Below are positions 15,660-26,000 of a stretch of 44,050 nt of DNA, one piece after another. Location of the stretch: assembly GCA_017621475.1 (NCBI GenBank), contig JAGATA010000012.1, forward strand, positions 1 through 44,050, given 5' to 3'. Within the stretch, counting starts at the first letter, position 1, and each line of letters opens with the position of its first letter. Position numbers and translations under genes: made by a program. The stretch is from Clostridia bacterium. Its GTDB lineage: Bacteria; Bacillota; Clostridia; Oscillospirales; CAG-272. A model generated the notes under the pieces. It did no database searches. It saw only the letters and a list, made by a program, of their open reading frames with translations, and was not told the origin of the DNA.

Positions 15660-16496
15660 TCACTTTTTATCCGCAAATTTGGAATTGAATTTATCGAGCG
15701 CAAGCGCCGCTGCAACGCCGACCGCGATACAAACGATATTTATAACCGCGCTCGCCGCGGAAGCGGCAAAGCTTTCAAACGGGATTATCATCACCGTTGC
15801 GGCAATAACGACACCCACGATCGCGTGGAACGCGATGGAATACTGCTTTTCAAAAAGCAAATTCACAGCTTTTGCAAAAAGTATCACCGTCAAAAGCGCG
15901 CCAATGCCGCCGGGAATAAGCACGGAAAAGTCGAAATTTCCGATACCGTCAACAAACGGTTGGTAAAGCCCCAAGGGCATAAGGAGCGTGGAAAAGCTCA
16001 TACCGGGAGCGATAACGCTGAGCGCGAGGCAAAATCCGCAGAAAAGATACCAAACGAAGTTCGGCGCAATGCTCACAGAAAGCACCTGAAGGCTGATAAG
16101 AAGCGTGAAAACTATTATCATAGCAAGCACAAGCGCGATGTAAGAACCTTTGGTTCTTCCCTTTTCGCCTGCCTCACGGAAAAGCGACGGAAGCATTCCC
16201 ACGATAAGTCCGATAAAAACACACACAGATGGCGCCGGATACTTATCAAGCAGAAAAGCAAGCACCTTTGCAATTCCCAAAAAGCCGACTATCAAGCCTA
16301 TACCGTAAGGCAAAAGCTTGGGAAAATGAGTTTTAAACTTGCGAAAAGGATCTGCCAAAAACTCCATTATGGTTTTATAGATGCCAAAAACAACGCAAAG
16401 CACGCCGCCCGAAATGCCGGGAAGCACCGCGCCAAGTCCGACAAGCGCACCCTTTAAAATTTTAAAAAGGTAGCTGAATACAGAAAAGTTTTTCAT
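15660..16496 (-). CDS. DUF368 membrane protein (PopT-type undecaprenyl-phosphate translocase)
   Basis: A 278-residue polytopic membrane protein with about eight segments. The family signatures are present: KILKGALVGLGAVLPGISGGVLCVVFGIY at the N-terminus and the internal repeat LALSVIAPGMSFSTLLMPLGLY. DUF368 proteins are reported to recycle undecaprenyl phosphate across the membrane for wall and glycan synthesis, so that role is the best guess. GGGTGA precedes the ATG by six bases. It follows ribU by 53 bases with no clear promoter between, so it is probably co-transcribed and indirectly under the FMN riboswitch. Confidence 0.85.
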   Translation of the reverse strand: MKNFSVFSYLFKILKGALVGLGAVLPGISGGVLCVVFGIYKTIMEFLADPFRKFKTHFPKLLPYGIGLIVGFLGIAKVLAFLLDKYPAPSVCVFIGLIVGMLPSLFREAGEKGRTKGSYIALVLAMIIVFTLLISLQVLSVSIAPNFVWYLFCGFCLALSVIAPGMSFSTLLMPLGLYQPFVDGIGNFDFSVLIPGGIGALLTVILFAKAVNLLFEKQYSIAFHAIVGVVIAATVMIIPFESFAASAASAVINIVCIAVGVAAALALDKFNSKFADKK

Positions 16497-16549
16497 TCTC
16501 TCACCCTCGATCTATAATTGTTCAAAACGAAACGAACTTGTTTTCAAAT

Positions 16550-17248
16550 TTATTTCTTAAAAAATTGCAAGTTGCCGTCCATTACAAAAATGAATATCAA
16601 AAGGCATACAACAATAATCACAAGCCCGCAGACGGTCAGCAAAAGCGATTTTTTATCGAATTTATAATTTTCCGAAGCAGATTTTATAAACTTTGTCTTT
16701 CTCAAAACCTCTTTTATCGGCTTATATAGCACTAAAACAACCGCCGCATTGAGGACATATTTCAAAAAGTTAAACGGCAAAAGAAGCGGTATAAGCATTC
16801 CAAGCACCGCATCTCTCGGCACACCGAGATAAACGGGAGTCACAAATATGTTCAAAATAAGCATAAGAACAGTAGAAGCTAAAATCGCGGTCAAAAGGCC
16901 CAAAATAGCTCCTTTCATCGTCTTTTTTACCTTAGGTATGTACATATAAACGGCACTCGCAACAGAAGCAAAAGCTGCCGTGGAAAGAAAATTCATAAGG
17001 AAGCCCCAAGGTCCCGTTCCGCTGACGGTCACCATCTCAATAAGAGCGACCAAAAGCGACACTGCAGCACCGGATATCGGGCCGAATATCATCGCCGCAA
17101 GGCACACGATAGTATCCTTAATATCAAATGTCAAAAAACCGCCGATTCCCGGTATTCGGAACACATATAAGCTAAGGTAAGATAGCGCGGAAAAAATAGC
17201 GAGAGCAGAAATTTTCTTTATCGATAAAGAGCGTTTGGAAGTATTCAT
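16550..17248 (-). CDS. ribU: Riboflavin ECF transporter S component
   Basis: Substrate-binding membrane subunit of an energy-coupling-factor transporter for riboflavin. The 232-residue protein has an ECF S-component start (ISALAIFSALSYLSLYVF.IPGIGGFLTFDIKD), six predicted membrane segments including MIFGPISGAAVSLLVALIEM, and an extra C-terminal membrane segment before DGNLQFFKK. The FMN riboswitch upstream fixes the substrate as riboflavin. The start at 17248 follows the riboswitch terminator; the longer open frame to 17485 runs through the aptamer and is not real. The ribosome site is weak. The ECF energising module is not in the window. Confidence 0.92.
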   Translation of the reverse strand: MNTSKRSLSIKKISALAIFSALSYLSLYVFRIPGIGGFLTFDIKDTIVCLAAMIFGPISGAAVSLLVALIEMVTVSGTGPWGFLMNFLSTAAFASVASAVYMYIPKVKKTMKGAILGLLTAILASTVLMLILNIFVTPVYLGVPRDAVLGMLIPLLLPFNFLKYVLNAAVVLVLYKPIKEVLRKTKFIKSASENYKFDKKSLLLTVCGLVIIVVCLLIFIFVMDGNLQFFKK

Positions 17249-17262
17249 AATTAAAACCAAAT

Positions 17263-17289
17263 AAAAAATCCCCACACAAATTCGGGGGA
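17263..17289 (-). terminator. FMN riboswitch terminator
   Basis: TCCCC/GGGGA arms (17269-17289) followed on the - strand by TTTTTT. A second hairpin with ATCTCT/AGAGAT arms lies between it and the aptamer (about 17296-17315). Confidence 0.75.
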
Positions 17290-17316
17290 CTTCATATCTC
17301 TCCAAAAAGAGATCCT

Positions 17317-17427
17317 TTCTTTTTTCATCCGGACTATACCGTCGGCACAGGAATCTGACCTGTTCGGGCAGCTTTGCTGCTTCGCGGGCTATACCGCCGA
17401 TATGGAATTTCACCATTCCCCAAAGAA
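17317..17427 (-). promoter_or_regulatory. FMN riboswitch (RFN element)
   Basis: On the - strand the RFN core appears in order: GGTGAAATTCC, ATCGGCGGTATAGCCCGCGA, CAGGTCAGATTCCTG, GCCGACGGTATAGTCCGGAT, closed by TTCTTT/AAAGAA. It controls ribU and probably DUF368. Confidence 0.95.
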
Positions 17428-17451
17428 CCAGCTTTCTTGTAAGAAAGCTGG
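17428..17451 (+). repeat. Dispersed hairpin at head of tandem array
   Basis: Perfect 11-base arms CCAGCTTTCTT/AAGAAAGCTGG around GT, followed by GCAAAGAACTTTCCT, matching the copies after metK and after the HIT gene. Confidence 0.75.
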
Positions 17452-17452
17452 G

Positions 17453-17755
17453 CAAAGAACTTTCCTCGGCACGCAGAAAAGCCATTGCTCAAATTTTTAT
17501 TTTTATACAAAAACCTTCGCAAAGAACTTTCCTCAGCACGCAGAAAAGCCATTGCTCAAATTTTTATTTTTATACAAAAACATTCGCAAAGAACTTTCCT
17601 CAGCACACAGAAAAGCCTTTGTTCAAATTTTTGTTTTTATCAAAAACCTTCGCAAAGAACTTTCCTCAGCACACAGAAAAGCCTTTGTTCAAATTTTTGT
17701 TTTTATACAAAAACATTCGCAAAGAACCTTCCTCAGCATACAGAAAAGCCTTTAT
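17453..17755 (+). repeat. 67-bp tandem array, four full units and a partial fifth
   Basis: Units start at 17453, 17520, 17587, 17653 and 17720 (lengths 67, 67, 66, 67). Each begins CAAAGAACTTTCCTCRGCAC, continues with CAGAAAAGCC and an AT-rich CAAATTTTTRTTTTTATAC, and ends near AAAACMTTCG. The unit length is not a multiple of three and all reading frames shift between units, so it is not a protein repeat. It lies upstream of the FMN riboswitch and downstream of tuf, where a ribU promoter would be expected. No clear -35/-10 pair was found on the - strand. Confidence 0.9.
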
Positions 17756-17815
17756 GTAATATCCATTATTAAAAATATATTACGCAAATTTATAAAAAAT
17801 TCTCCGTAATATCAA

Positions 17816-17852
17816 TTTTGTCAGAGAGCAGATACTCTGCCCTCTGACAAAA
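17816..17852 (-). terminator. Hairpin after tuf
   Basis: A long stem: TTTTGTCAGAG pairs with CTCTGACAAAA, and an inner GCAGA/TCTGC stem closes a GTA loop. It lies about 40 bases after the tuf stop. The T tail is weak, but the hairpin is the strongest in the gap. Confidence 0.6.
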
Positions 17853-17890
17853 CCTTAAAACGTATTAAATTTCAGAAATTATAACTAAAA

Positions 17891-19096
17891 TTAGTCAAGA
17901 ATTTCGGAAACAACGCCGGAACCAACTGTTCTGCCGCCTTCACGGATAGCGAAACGGAGGTTCTGGTCGATAGCGATAGGAGTGATAAGTTCAACTGTGA
18001 TATCAACGTTATCGCCGGGACGAGCCATTTCTACGTCAGCAGGAAGGGAGATTGTACCTGTAACGTCTGTTGTTCTGAAGTAGAACTGAGGACGGTAGCC
18101 TGCGAAGAAGGGTTTCTTACGTCCGCCTTCTTTTTCAGTAAGAACGTAAACGTGGCCTTTGAATTTTGTGTGGGGGTGGATGGAGCCGGGTTTGCAGAGT
18201 ACCTGACCTCTTTCGATTTCGTTCTTGTCGATACCGCGGAGGAGAAGACCTACGTTGTCACCGGCTTCAGCCTGGTCGAGAAGTTTGTGGAACATTTCAA
18301 CGCCTGTAACAGTTGTTGTCTTCTTTTCGTCTGTAAGACCAACGAGTTCAACAACGTCACCAACTTTAACTGTACCGCTTTCTACTCTACCTGTAGCAAC
18401 TGTACCACGGCCGGAGATAGAGAATACGTCTTCGACGGGCATAAGGAATGCCATATCGGACTTTCTGTCGGGAGTAGGAATGTATTCGTCAACAGCATCC
18501 ATAAGTTCCTTGATAGGAGCATATTCGGGAGCGTTGGGGTCTGTGCTAGCGGATTCGAGAGCTACACGAGCGGAACCACGGATGATAGGTGTGTCATCTC
18601 CGGGGAAGTCGTACTGGTTGAGAAGGTCGCGAACGTCCATATCAACGAGTTCGAGAAGTTCTTCGTCGTCAACGATATCGCATTTGTTAAGGAAAACAAC
18701 GATAGCGGGAACGCCTACCTGGTGAGCAAGAAGAACGTGCTCACGTGTCTGCTGAAGGGGACCGTCAGAAGCAGCAACAACGAGGATACCGCCGTCCATC
18801 TGAGCAGCACCTGTGATCATGTTTTTAACGTAGTCAGCGTGTCCGGGGCAGTCAACGTGTGCATAGTGACGTTTTTCTGTTTCGTATTCAACGTGACGTG
18901 TGTTAATTGTGATACCACGAGCTTTTTCTTCGGGAGCGTTATCGATCTGATCGTAAGCAAGGAATTCGTTCTTGCCGTTAGCGATAGAAAGATATTTTGT
19001 GATAGCAGCTGTAAGAGTTGTCTTACCGTGGTCAACGTGACCGATAGTACCAATGTTTACATGGGGTTTTGTTCTTTCAAATTTAGCCTTTGCCAT
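17891..19096 (-). CDS. tuf: Elongation factor Tu
   Basis: GTPase that brings aminoacyl-tRNA to the ribosome. The 401-residue protein has GHVDHGKTT (about 19-27), [13 protein letters not shown] and the domain 2/3 pattern through to [14 protein letters not shown] at the end. GGAGG precedes the ATG by nine bases. It is the last gene of the str operon, 83 bases after fusA. Only one tuf copy is in this window. Confidence 0.99.
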   Translation of the reverse strand: MAKAKFERTKPHVNIGTIGHVDHGKTTLTAAITKYLSIANGKNEFLAYDQIDNAPEEKARGITINTRHVEYETEKRHYAHVDCPGHADYVKNMITGAAQMDGGILVVAASDGPLQQTREHVLLAHQVGVPAIVVFLNKCDIVDDEELLELVDMDVRDLLNQYDFPGDDTPIIRGSARVALESASTDPNAPEYAPIKELMDAVDEYIPTPDRKSDMAFLMPVEDVFSISGRGTVATGRVESGTVKVGDVVELVGLTDEKKTTTVTGVEMFHKLLDQAEAGDNVGLLLRGIDKNEIERGQVLCKPGSIHPHTKFKGHVYVLTEKEGGRKKPFFAGYRPQFYFRTTDVTGTISLPADVEMARPGDNVDITVELITPIAIDQNLRFAIREGGRTVGSGVVSEILD

Positions 19097-19119
19097 TGGA
19101 AAAATCCTCCTTATATTTT

Positions 19120-19139
19120 CACGAAATTATCTTTTCGTG
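19120..19139. other. Intercistronic hairpin fusA-tuf
   Basis: CACGAAA/TTTCGTG arms around six bases, with no T run; lies between fusA and tuf. Confidence 0.5.
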
Positions 19140-19179
19140 ATTGATTTTGATTTTATAAAATTTTTAGGGCAAACAATAA

Positions 19180-21258
19180 TTATTTGCTTGCTCTGCCGGC
19201 GATGATCTCGTCGGCGATGCTCTTCGGAACCTGTTCGAAGTGGCTGGGTTCCATAGAGTACTGACCGCGTCCCTGTGTTCTGGAGCGGAGTTCCGTTGCG
19301 TAACCGAACATATTAGCAAGAGGAACGATAGCAGTGATCTGCTGAGCACCTGCAACGGGTTCCATAGACTGGATCTGACCGCGGCGGGAGTTGATGTCGC
19401 CCATAATGTCGCCCATATAGTCATCGGGAGTAATAACTACAACCTTCATAACGGGTTCGAGGATTACGGGGCTTGCTTTTCTCATAGCGTTCTTGAACGC
19501 CATAGAACCGGCAATCTTAAATGCCATTTCGGAAGAGTCTACTTCGTGATAAGAACCGTCGTAGAGTGTAACTTTTACGTCAACAACATTGTAGCCTGCA
19601 AGTACACCTGTCTGCATAGCGCCCTGGATACCTGCGTCAACAGCGGGAATGTATTCCTTCGGAATGCTACCGCCGGAGATGTTGTTGATGAATTCGTAAC
19701 CCTTACCAACTTCGTTGGGTTCAACAGTAATCTTAACGTGACCGTACTGACCTTTACCACCGGATTGACGTGCATATTTGCAATCTTCGTTAACGGATTT
19801 AGTAATTGTTTCTTTGTAGGAAACCTGAGGTTTACCAACGTTTGCTTCTACTTTGAATTCACGGAGAAGTCTGTCTACGATAATTTCAAGGTGAAGCTCG
19901 CCCATACCGGCGATAATTGTCTGACCTGTTTCTTCGTCTGTGTATGTCTTGAACGTGGGGTCTTCTTCAGCGAGCTTGGAAAGAGCGATGCCCATTTTTT
20001 CCTGGCTGGCTTTGGACTTAGGTTCAATAGCAACCTTGATAACAGGTTCGGGGAATTCCATAGATTCGAGGATGATAGGATGATCTTCATCGCAAAGAGT
20101 GTCACCTGTTGTGGTGTTCTTTGTACCAACGATAGCAGCGATATCACCGGAGTAAACTACGTCGATATCCTGTCTGGAGTTAGCGTGCATCTGAAGAATT
20201 CTACCAAAACGTTCACGGCTCTTCTTTTCGGGGTTGTAAGCCGTTTCACCGGAGTGGATAACACCGGAATATACGCGGAAGAAGCAAAGCTTACCAACAA
20301 AGGGGTCTGTTGCGATCTTGAATGCAAGAGCAGCAAAAGGCTCACTGTCGGAAGTAGCTCTTTCTTCTTCATCACCTGTATCGGGGTTGATACCCTTGAT
20401 GTTGGGAACGTCAACAGGTGCGGGCATATAATCGATTACAGCGTCGAGAAGTTTCTGAACGCCTTTGTTTTTATAGGATGTACCGCAGCAAACGGGAACA
20501 AGCTTGTTCGCGATCGTAGCTGTACGGATAGCTTTTTTGAGTTCGTCAACAGTGATTTCTTCACCGTCGCAGTACTTGAGGAAGAGCTCTTCGTCTGTTT
20601 CGGCAACAGCTTCTACGAGTTCCTGGTGATATTTTTCAGCTTCCGCCATCATATCAGCAGGAATAGGCTCTGTTCTCATATCTTTACCCATATCGTCGTA
20701 GTAAACGTCAGCTTCCATATTTACAAGGTCGATGATTCCGCGGAATGTATCTTCCTTACCGATAGGCAACTGAATTACGAGAGGGTTTGTTTTGAGTCTG
20801 TCTTTCATCATCTGAACAACACGGTAGAAGTTAGCACCTGTGATGTCCATCTTGTTAACGTAAGCCATTCTCGGAACGCCGTATTTGTCTGCCTGGCGCC
20901 ATACTGTCTCAGACTGAGGTTCAACACCGCCTTTAGCACAGAAAACTGTTACAGAACCGTCAAGTACACGAAGGGAACGTTCAACTTCAACTGTGAAGTC
21001 AACGTGTCCGGGAGTATCGATGATGTTTATACGGTTGCCTTTCCAGAAGCATGTAGTAGCAGCGGAAGTGATTGTAATACCTCTTTCCTGCTCCTGTTCC
21101 ATCCAGTCCATCGTAGCGGAACCGTCGTGAGTTTCACCGATCTTGTGTGTTTTACCGGTGTAGAACAAAATTCTTTCTGTTGTCGTTGTTTTACCTGCAT
21201 CTATATGAGCCATGATACCGATGTTACGAGTTAATTCGAGCGGGTATTCTCTAGACAT
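19180..21258 (-). CDS. fusA: Elongation factor G
   Basis: Translocase GTPase of the ribosome, 692 residues. It has [19 protein letters not shown], the switch [27 protein letters not shown], and the C-terminal domain with [34 protein letters not shown]. Length and domain order are normal. AAGGAG precedes the ATG by seven bases. It lies between rpsG and tuf in the standard str order. Confidence 0.99.
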   Translation of the reverse strand: MSREYPLELTRNIGIMAHIDAGKTTTTERILFYTGKTHKIGETHDGSATMDWMEQEQERGITITSAATTCFWKGNRINIIDTPGHVDFTVEVERSLRVLDGSVTVFCAKGGVEPQSETVWRQADKYGVPRMAYVNKMDITGANFYRVVQMMKDRLKTNPLVIQLPIGKEDTFRGIIDLVNMEADVYYDDMGKDMRTEPIPADMMAEAEKYHQELVEAVAETDEELFLKYCDGEEITVDELKKAIRTATIANKLVPVCCGTSYKNKGVQKLLDAVIDYMPAPVDVPNIKGINPDTGDEEERATSDSEPFAALAFKIATDPFVGKLCFFRVYSGVIHSGETAYNPEKKSRERFGRILQMHANSRQDIDVVYSGDIAAIVGTKNTTTGDTLCDEDHPIILESMEFPEPVIKVAIEPKSKASQEKMGIALSKLAEEDPTFKTYTDEETGQTIIAGMGELHLEIIVDRLLREFKVEANVGKPQVSYKETITKSVNEDCKYARQSGGKGQYGHVKITVEPNEVGKGYEFINNISGGSIPKEYIPAVDAGIQGAMQTGVLAGYNVVDVKVTLYDGSYHEVDSSEMAFKIAGSMAFKNAMRKASPVILEPVMKVVVITPDDYMGDIMGDINSRRGQIQSMEPVAGAQQITAIVPLANMFGYATELRSRTQGRGQYSMEPSHFEQVPKSIADEIIAGRASK

Positions 21259-21301
21259 AATTGTAGCTCCTTATAATATGCATTATAAATTTTTGAATAA
21301 C

Positions 21302-21328
21302 CTTAAGCGGAGATAACATCCGCTTAAG
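21302..21328. other. Intercistronic hairpin rpsG-fusA
   Basis: Perfect ten-base arms CTTAAGCGGA/TCCGCTTAAG around seven bases, starting one base after the rpsG stop; no T run. It could protect or process the mRNA. Confidence 0.6.
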
Positions 21329-21329
21329 A

Positions 21330-21800
21330 TCAATATCTGTAATGAGCAAAAGCTTTGTTAGCTTCAGCCATTTTGTGAGTTTCTTCTTTTTTCTTAACTG
21401 CGCCGCCGATGTTTGCAAGTGCGTCTGTAATTTCAGCTGCGAGTTTGTCGGCCATTGTTCTTTCGCCGCGTTTGCGTGCGAACATAACGAGCCAACGAAG
21501 ACCGAGAGTCTGTCTTCTTTCAGGGCGAACCTCCATCGGAACCTGGTAAGTAGCACCACCTACGCGGCGACCCTTAACTTCAAGTACGGGCATAATATTC
21601 TCGAAAGCTTCGTGGAATACTTCAAGCGCGTTCTTTCCGGTTTTAGCTTCAACTGCTGCGAAAGCATCGTAAACGATCTTCTGCGCAACACCCTTCTTAC
21701 CGTCTTCCATAACTGCGTTGATAAGCTTTGTTACGAGCTTGGAGTTATACATAGGATCCGGCAATACATCTCTTTTGGAAATTTGACCTCTTCTAGGCAT
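21330..21800 (-). CDS. rpsG: 30S ribosomal protein S7
   Basis: A 156-residue 16S rRNA-binding protein that nucleates the 30S head. [28 protein letters not shown] is the canonical N-terminus, and [21 protein letters not shown] sequence follows in the middle. The start has GGAGGG seven bases upstream; six extra in-frame codons are not needed. It is the third gene of the str operon, 184 bases after rpsL, an unusually wide gap for this pair. S7 often autoregulates the operon; no target structure was identified. Confidence 0.98.
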   Translation of the reverse strand: MPRRGQISKRDVLPDPMYNSKLVTKLINAVMEDGKKGVAQKIVYDAFAAVEAKTGKNALEVFHEAFENIMPVLEVKGRRVGGATYQVPMEVRPERRQTLGLRWLVMFARKRGERTMADKLAAEITDALANIGGAVKKKEETHKMAEANKAFAHYRY

Positions 21801-21984
21801 TTGTCTTCCCTCCTTCACATAAAATGAATCTCATAGGTACTCGAAAGTTTTCCTCCCGTCATGCTCTTTTGATATTTTGAAAGAGGTGTTTGTCCTCGCA
21901 AAGAGCGGGTATAAACATTCTTATCTGTCAAAATGCAAAAGCATGCGTTAGACATCTTTTAAGTTTTACCTTTGTTTAGCTAAA

Positions 21985-22407
21985 TTATTTTGCTGCTTTT
22001 TTACCGCGTTTAGCACCGTATTTAGAACGGCTCTGGTTACGGTTGGCAACGCCCTGTGTATCAAGCGCACCACGGATGATGTGGTAACGTACACCGGGAA
22101 GGTCACGTACTCTTCCGCCTCTGATAAGAACTACAGAGTGCTCCTGAAGATTGTGTCCGATACCGGGGATATAGCAGGTTGCTTCAAGTCCGTTTGTAAG
22201 TCTTACTCTGGCAATTTTACGAAGAGCGGAGTTAGGCTTCTTCGGTGTTGTCGTAGTAACCTTTGTGCAAACACCGCGTCTCTGGGGAGCGGAAAGTTCC
22301 GTGTAGGACTTCGTAAGAGTGTTGAAGTTCTTCTGAAGTACAGGGGACTTAGACTTGTACTCGCGTTTTTCACGTCCTGAGCGAACAAGCTGGTTAAAGG
22401 TTGGCAT
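21985..22407 (-). CDS. rpsL: 30S ribosomal protein S12
   Basis: A 141-residue decoding-centre protein, starting [14 protein letters not shown], with [21 protein letters not shown] and [26 protein letters not shown]. The lysines in TPKKPNS that commonly mutate to streptomycin resistance are wild type. GAGGAGGTG precedes the ATG by five bases; the longer frame to 22470 is discarded. Confidence 0.98.
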   Translation of the reverse strand: MPTFNQLVRSGREKREYKSKSPVLQKNFNTLTKSYTELSAPQRRGVCTKVTTTTPKKPNSALRKIARVRLTNGLEATCYIPGIGHNLQEHSVVLIRGGRVRDLPGVRYHIIRGALDTQGVANRNQSRSKYGAKRGKKAAK

Positions 22408-22455
22408 ATCGCACCTCCTCTTTTTTTGATAGATATAAATGTTTATATAATCCTG

Positions 22456-22479
22456 TTTTTCGGAACGCACTCCGAAAAA
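22456..22479. other. Intercistronic hairpin L7Ae-rpsL
   Basis: TTTTTCGGA/TCCGAAAAA around six bases; no T run follows on the - strand, so readthrough is likely. Confidence 0.5.
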
Positions 22480-22494
22480 GGGAGAATATCTTAA

Positions 22495-22746
22495 TTAAAT
22501 GAGTTGTTTTAATATGACTGAAACGGCACAATCCACGTCTATTCCGCACATTGTTCCGATTTCTCTCTTTGTCATCGCGTTATTGAACGGAACACCGTTC
22601 ACACGGCAAAGATCTGCCACTTGATTTATTATCTTGGCGTCGGCATCTTTTGCAATAAAAGCCGATGAAGCCATTCCTCCTTTGATGAGCTTTTTGGACT
22701 GAGCAAGTCCTGCCACTAACATAGGCAAAGGGCCGTCGGTTGACAT
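22495..22746 (-). CDS. L7Ae-like ribosomal protein (YbxF/RplGB type)
   Basis: An 83-residue kink-turn RNA-binding protein of the L7Ae/L30e/S12e/Gadd45 family. The family pattern is LAQSKKLIKGGMASSAFIAKDADAKIINQVADLCRVNGVPF followed by TKREIGTMCGIDVDCAVSVIL. In Firmicutes a gene of this kind heads the str operon, as here. The start is uncertain: the ATG at 22746 fits the family, but its Shine-Dalgarno AAAGGA is 12 bases away and instead fits an ATG-TAA minimal ORF at 22748-22753. An upstream in-frame ATG at 22767 has no site. Confidence 0.85.
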   Translation of the reverse strand: MSTDGPLPMLVAGLAQSKKLIKGGMASSAFIAKDADAKIINQVADLCRVNGVPFNNAMTKREIGTMCGIDVDCAVSVILKQLI

Positions 22747-22818
22747 ATTACATTTGATTCCTTTCATTTTTATGTTGACTTTAAAAGACGTGTTTTAACA
22801 CATAGTCACATATGCTAT

Positions 22819-22847
22819 ATTTTATCACTTATTTTGTGATTTGTCAA
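22819..22847 (-). promoter_or_regulatory. str operon promoter, proximal
   Basis: TTGACA (22842-22847), a 17-base spacer and TAAAAT (22819-22824). The spacer holds an interrupted dyad ATCAC..GTGAT. Confidence 0.85.
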
Positions 22848-22997
22848 CGGGAATTTTACGTTTTTTAGTGCATTTTCGCAAAAAATTTCGTGTTTTTCCG
22901 CATTTTGCAAACTTCGGTGCGTATTTCGCGGACAAGCGCACAAGGGAGTACTTCCCTGCTTCTTTCCGGTAAAACGCATTTTTCTGCCTCTTTTATT

Positions 22998-23026
22998 ATT
23001 GTACCATAACTGCGACGAAAAATCAA
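22998..23026 (-). promoter_or_regulatory. str operon promoter, distal
   Basis: TTGATT (23021-23026), a 17-base spacer and TACAAT (22998-23003), 179 bases upstream of the first promoter. Together with the region 22848-22997, which holds no gene, it makes a long leader. Confidence 0.7.
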
Positions 23027-23058
23027 CACCGCATTTTTTTGCCTTGCTAAAACGCAAA

Positions 23059-23086
23059 ATCACCGCAGATTTTCATCTGCGGTGAT
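23059..23086 (-). terminator. Terminator after rpoC
   Basis: Perfect 12-base arms ATCACCGCAGAT/ATCTGCGGTGAT around TTTC with a T-rich tail on the - strand, nine bases after the rpoC stop. It separates rpoBC from the str operon. Confidence 0.9.
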
Positions 23087-23095
23087 AATTGTTTA

Positions 23096-26000
23096 TTAAA
23101 CGATTGCGCTTTCGTCAGCGTCTTCTTCGGGTTCAACCTTCTGGATCTCAATATCGCGGTACTTCTTAAGACCCGTACCTGCGGGAATAAGTTTACCGAT
23201 AAGGATGTTTTCCTTAAGACCGATAAGGTGGTCAACCTTACCCTTGATAGCTGCTTCCGTAAGAACCTTTGTTGTTTCCTGGAAGGAAGCGGCAGAAAGG
23301 AAGGATTCTGTCTGAATAGCAGTCTTTGTGATACCGAGAAGCATAGGAGAAGCCTCTGCAAAGCGAAGCGTTCTTTCGCCCGCATCGATACGTTCCTGTA
23401 TCTTCTGGTTTTCATCATTGAATTCTGCAATGTCAACAACTGCACCGTAAAGAAGCTCTGTGTCGCCGCTTTCTTCGATGCGAACCTTGCGTGTCATCTG
23501 ACGTGCGATAACTTCGATATGCTTATCGTTGATCTTGATATCCTGGCTCTTATACACACGCTGAACTTCGCGGGTAATATAATCGTAAGCAGCTTCAAGA
23601 CCCTGAACTCTTGCGATGTCTGCGGGAGCGAGGTTACCTTCTGTGATAAGATCGCCGCGCAATACGTAAGAACCTTCTTCGAGGAGGATCTTTGTACCGT
23701 AAGGAATGGGATATACGTGATCTTCGCCGTCATCGCTTGTGATGATAACGTTTCTTGCACGTTTAGCATCCTGAATGCGAACAGTACCGGAGTATTCCGC
23801 AAGTGTAGCAACTTTCTTGGGTCTGCGAGCTTCGAAGATTTCTTCAACACGGGGAAGACCCTGCGTAATATCGGCACCTGCGATACCACCTGTATGGAAC
23901 GTTCTCATAGTAAGCTGTGTACCGGGTTCACCGATGGACTGAGCCGCGATTACGCCGACAGCTTCGCCAGTTGCAACAAGTTTACCTGTTGCAAGGTCAT
24001 TACCGTAGCACTTAGCGCAAATACCGTGGCGGCACTTACACTTGAGGATGGAACGAACGTGAACCTTTTCAACGCCTGCGGCAACGATCTTGGAAGCCTG
24101 TGCAGGTGTAATAAGATCACCTGCTTCGGCAATAACTTCGCCCGTTGCGGGGTTGGTAACAGTGTCAACGAGTGTTCTGCCGGGAAGTCTTTCTTCGAGT
24201 TTTTCGATCGTTTCGTCTCCGTCAACGAGGTCGTAAACCCAAATACCTTCTGTTGTACCGCAGTCTGTTTCGCGAACGATAACTTCCTGGGAAACGTCAA
24301 CAAGACGGCGTGTAAGGTAACCGGAGTCAGCTGTTTTAAGAGCCGTATCCGAAAGCGTTTTACGAGAACCACGCGCACCTACGAAGTACTCAAGCACCGT
24401 AAGGCCTTCGCGGAAGTTACTCTTAATGGGAAGTTCCATTGTTTTACCGGATGTGGACACCATAAGACCGCGCATACCGGCAAGCTGTTTCATCTGGGAG
24501 ATAGAACCACGGGCACCGGAATCACTCATCATCTTGATAGGATTGTATCTGTCAAGACCCTTCTGGAGGGCATCCGTTACGTCCTTTGTAGCCTTATCCC
24601 AAACAGAGATAACGCTTCTGTAGCGTTCGTCGTCGGAAAGAAGACCGCGGCGGAAGTCCTTTGCGATTCTTTCGACTTTCTTTTCAGCATCGTGAACGAT
24701 CTCCTGCTTCTGGGGAGGTACTACCATATCGAGAACGGAGATGGAGATAGATGCTCTTGTGGAATATTTATAACCGTTGGACTTGATAGCGTCAAGCACT
24801 TCAGCCATAACGGTGGGTCCGTGCATTTTGATTGTACGGTCAACGATCTTGCCGAGCTCGCTCTTAGCCGTTGTGAAGTCAACTTCAAGGTCAAGGAGTT
24901 TGTCGGGATCGCTTCTGTCAACGAAGCCGAGGTCCTGAGGAATGGGCTTGTTGAAGATCATACGGCCGAGTGTCGCATTGATAAGCTTTGTATGAACAAC
25001 GCCGTCGATCTCCTTGGAAACGCGAACCTTAATGGGCGCGTGGATACCGAGCTGACCGTTTTCGTAAGCCATCATAGCTTCGTCGAAGTCGCGGAAGATC
25101 TTGCCTTCGCCGGGCTCGCCCGCCTTATCGATAGTAAGGTAGTAAGAACCAAGCACCATATCCTGGGAAGGAACGGTAACGGCTTTACCGTCGGCAGGCT
25201 TCAAGAAGTTGTTTGCGGAAAGCATAAGGAATCTTGCTTCCGCCTGAGCTTCGCTGGAAAGAGGAATGTGAACAGGCATCTGGTCACCGTCGAAGTCGGC
25301 GTTGAACGCGGCGCAAACGAGGGGGTGAAGCTTGATAGCTCTGCCCTCTACGAGCACGGGTTCAAATGCCTGAATGGAAAGACGGTGAAGTGTAGGCGCA
25401 CGGTTAAGAAGAACAGGATGATCCTTGATAACGTTTTCGAGTGCGTCCCAAACCTCGTTGGAAGCCTTATCAACTTTCTTTTTAGCATCTTTGATATTGG
25501 AAGCGTTCTGAGTTTCAACAAGGCGTTTCATAACGAAAGGCTTGAAGAGCTCGAGCGCCATCTCTTTGGGAAGACCGCACTGGTAGATCTTGAGCGTAGG
25601 ACCTACAACGATAACGGAACGTCCGGAATAGTCAACACGTTTACCGAGAAGGTTCTGGCGGAAGCGACCCTGCTTACCGCGGAGCATTTCGGAAAGAGAT
25701 TTGAGAGGTCTGTTGGAGGAACCGCCCGTAACGGATTTACCGCGGCGGCCGTTGTCGATAAGTGCGTCAACAGCTTCCTGAAGCATACGCTTTTCGTTGC
25801 GGATAATGATCTCGGGTGCGGAAAGCTCCATAAGTTTTGCAAGACGGTTGTTTCTGTTTATAACTCTGCGGTAGAGGTCGTTAAGGTCGGACGTTGCGAA
25901 ACGGCCGCCGTCGAGCTGTACCATAGGACGGATATCCGGAGGGATAACGGGAACAACGTCGAGTATCATCCATTCGGGTCTGTTGCCGGACTTGCGGAAA

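Noticed and set aside
17453..17755. Possible CRISPR array
   Set aside because: Units are near-identical over their whole length with no unique spacers, and no cas genes are present.
17402..17809. 135-residue + strand frame across the 67-bp array
   Set aside because: Unit length is not a multiple of three, so the frame shifts each unit. The frame begins inside the FMN riboswitch, and no family or promoter supports it.
22815..23063. 82-residue - strand frame between rpoC and the str operon
   Set aside because: It covers both str promoters, has no ribosome site and resembles no protein.
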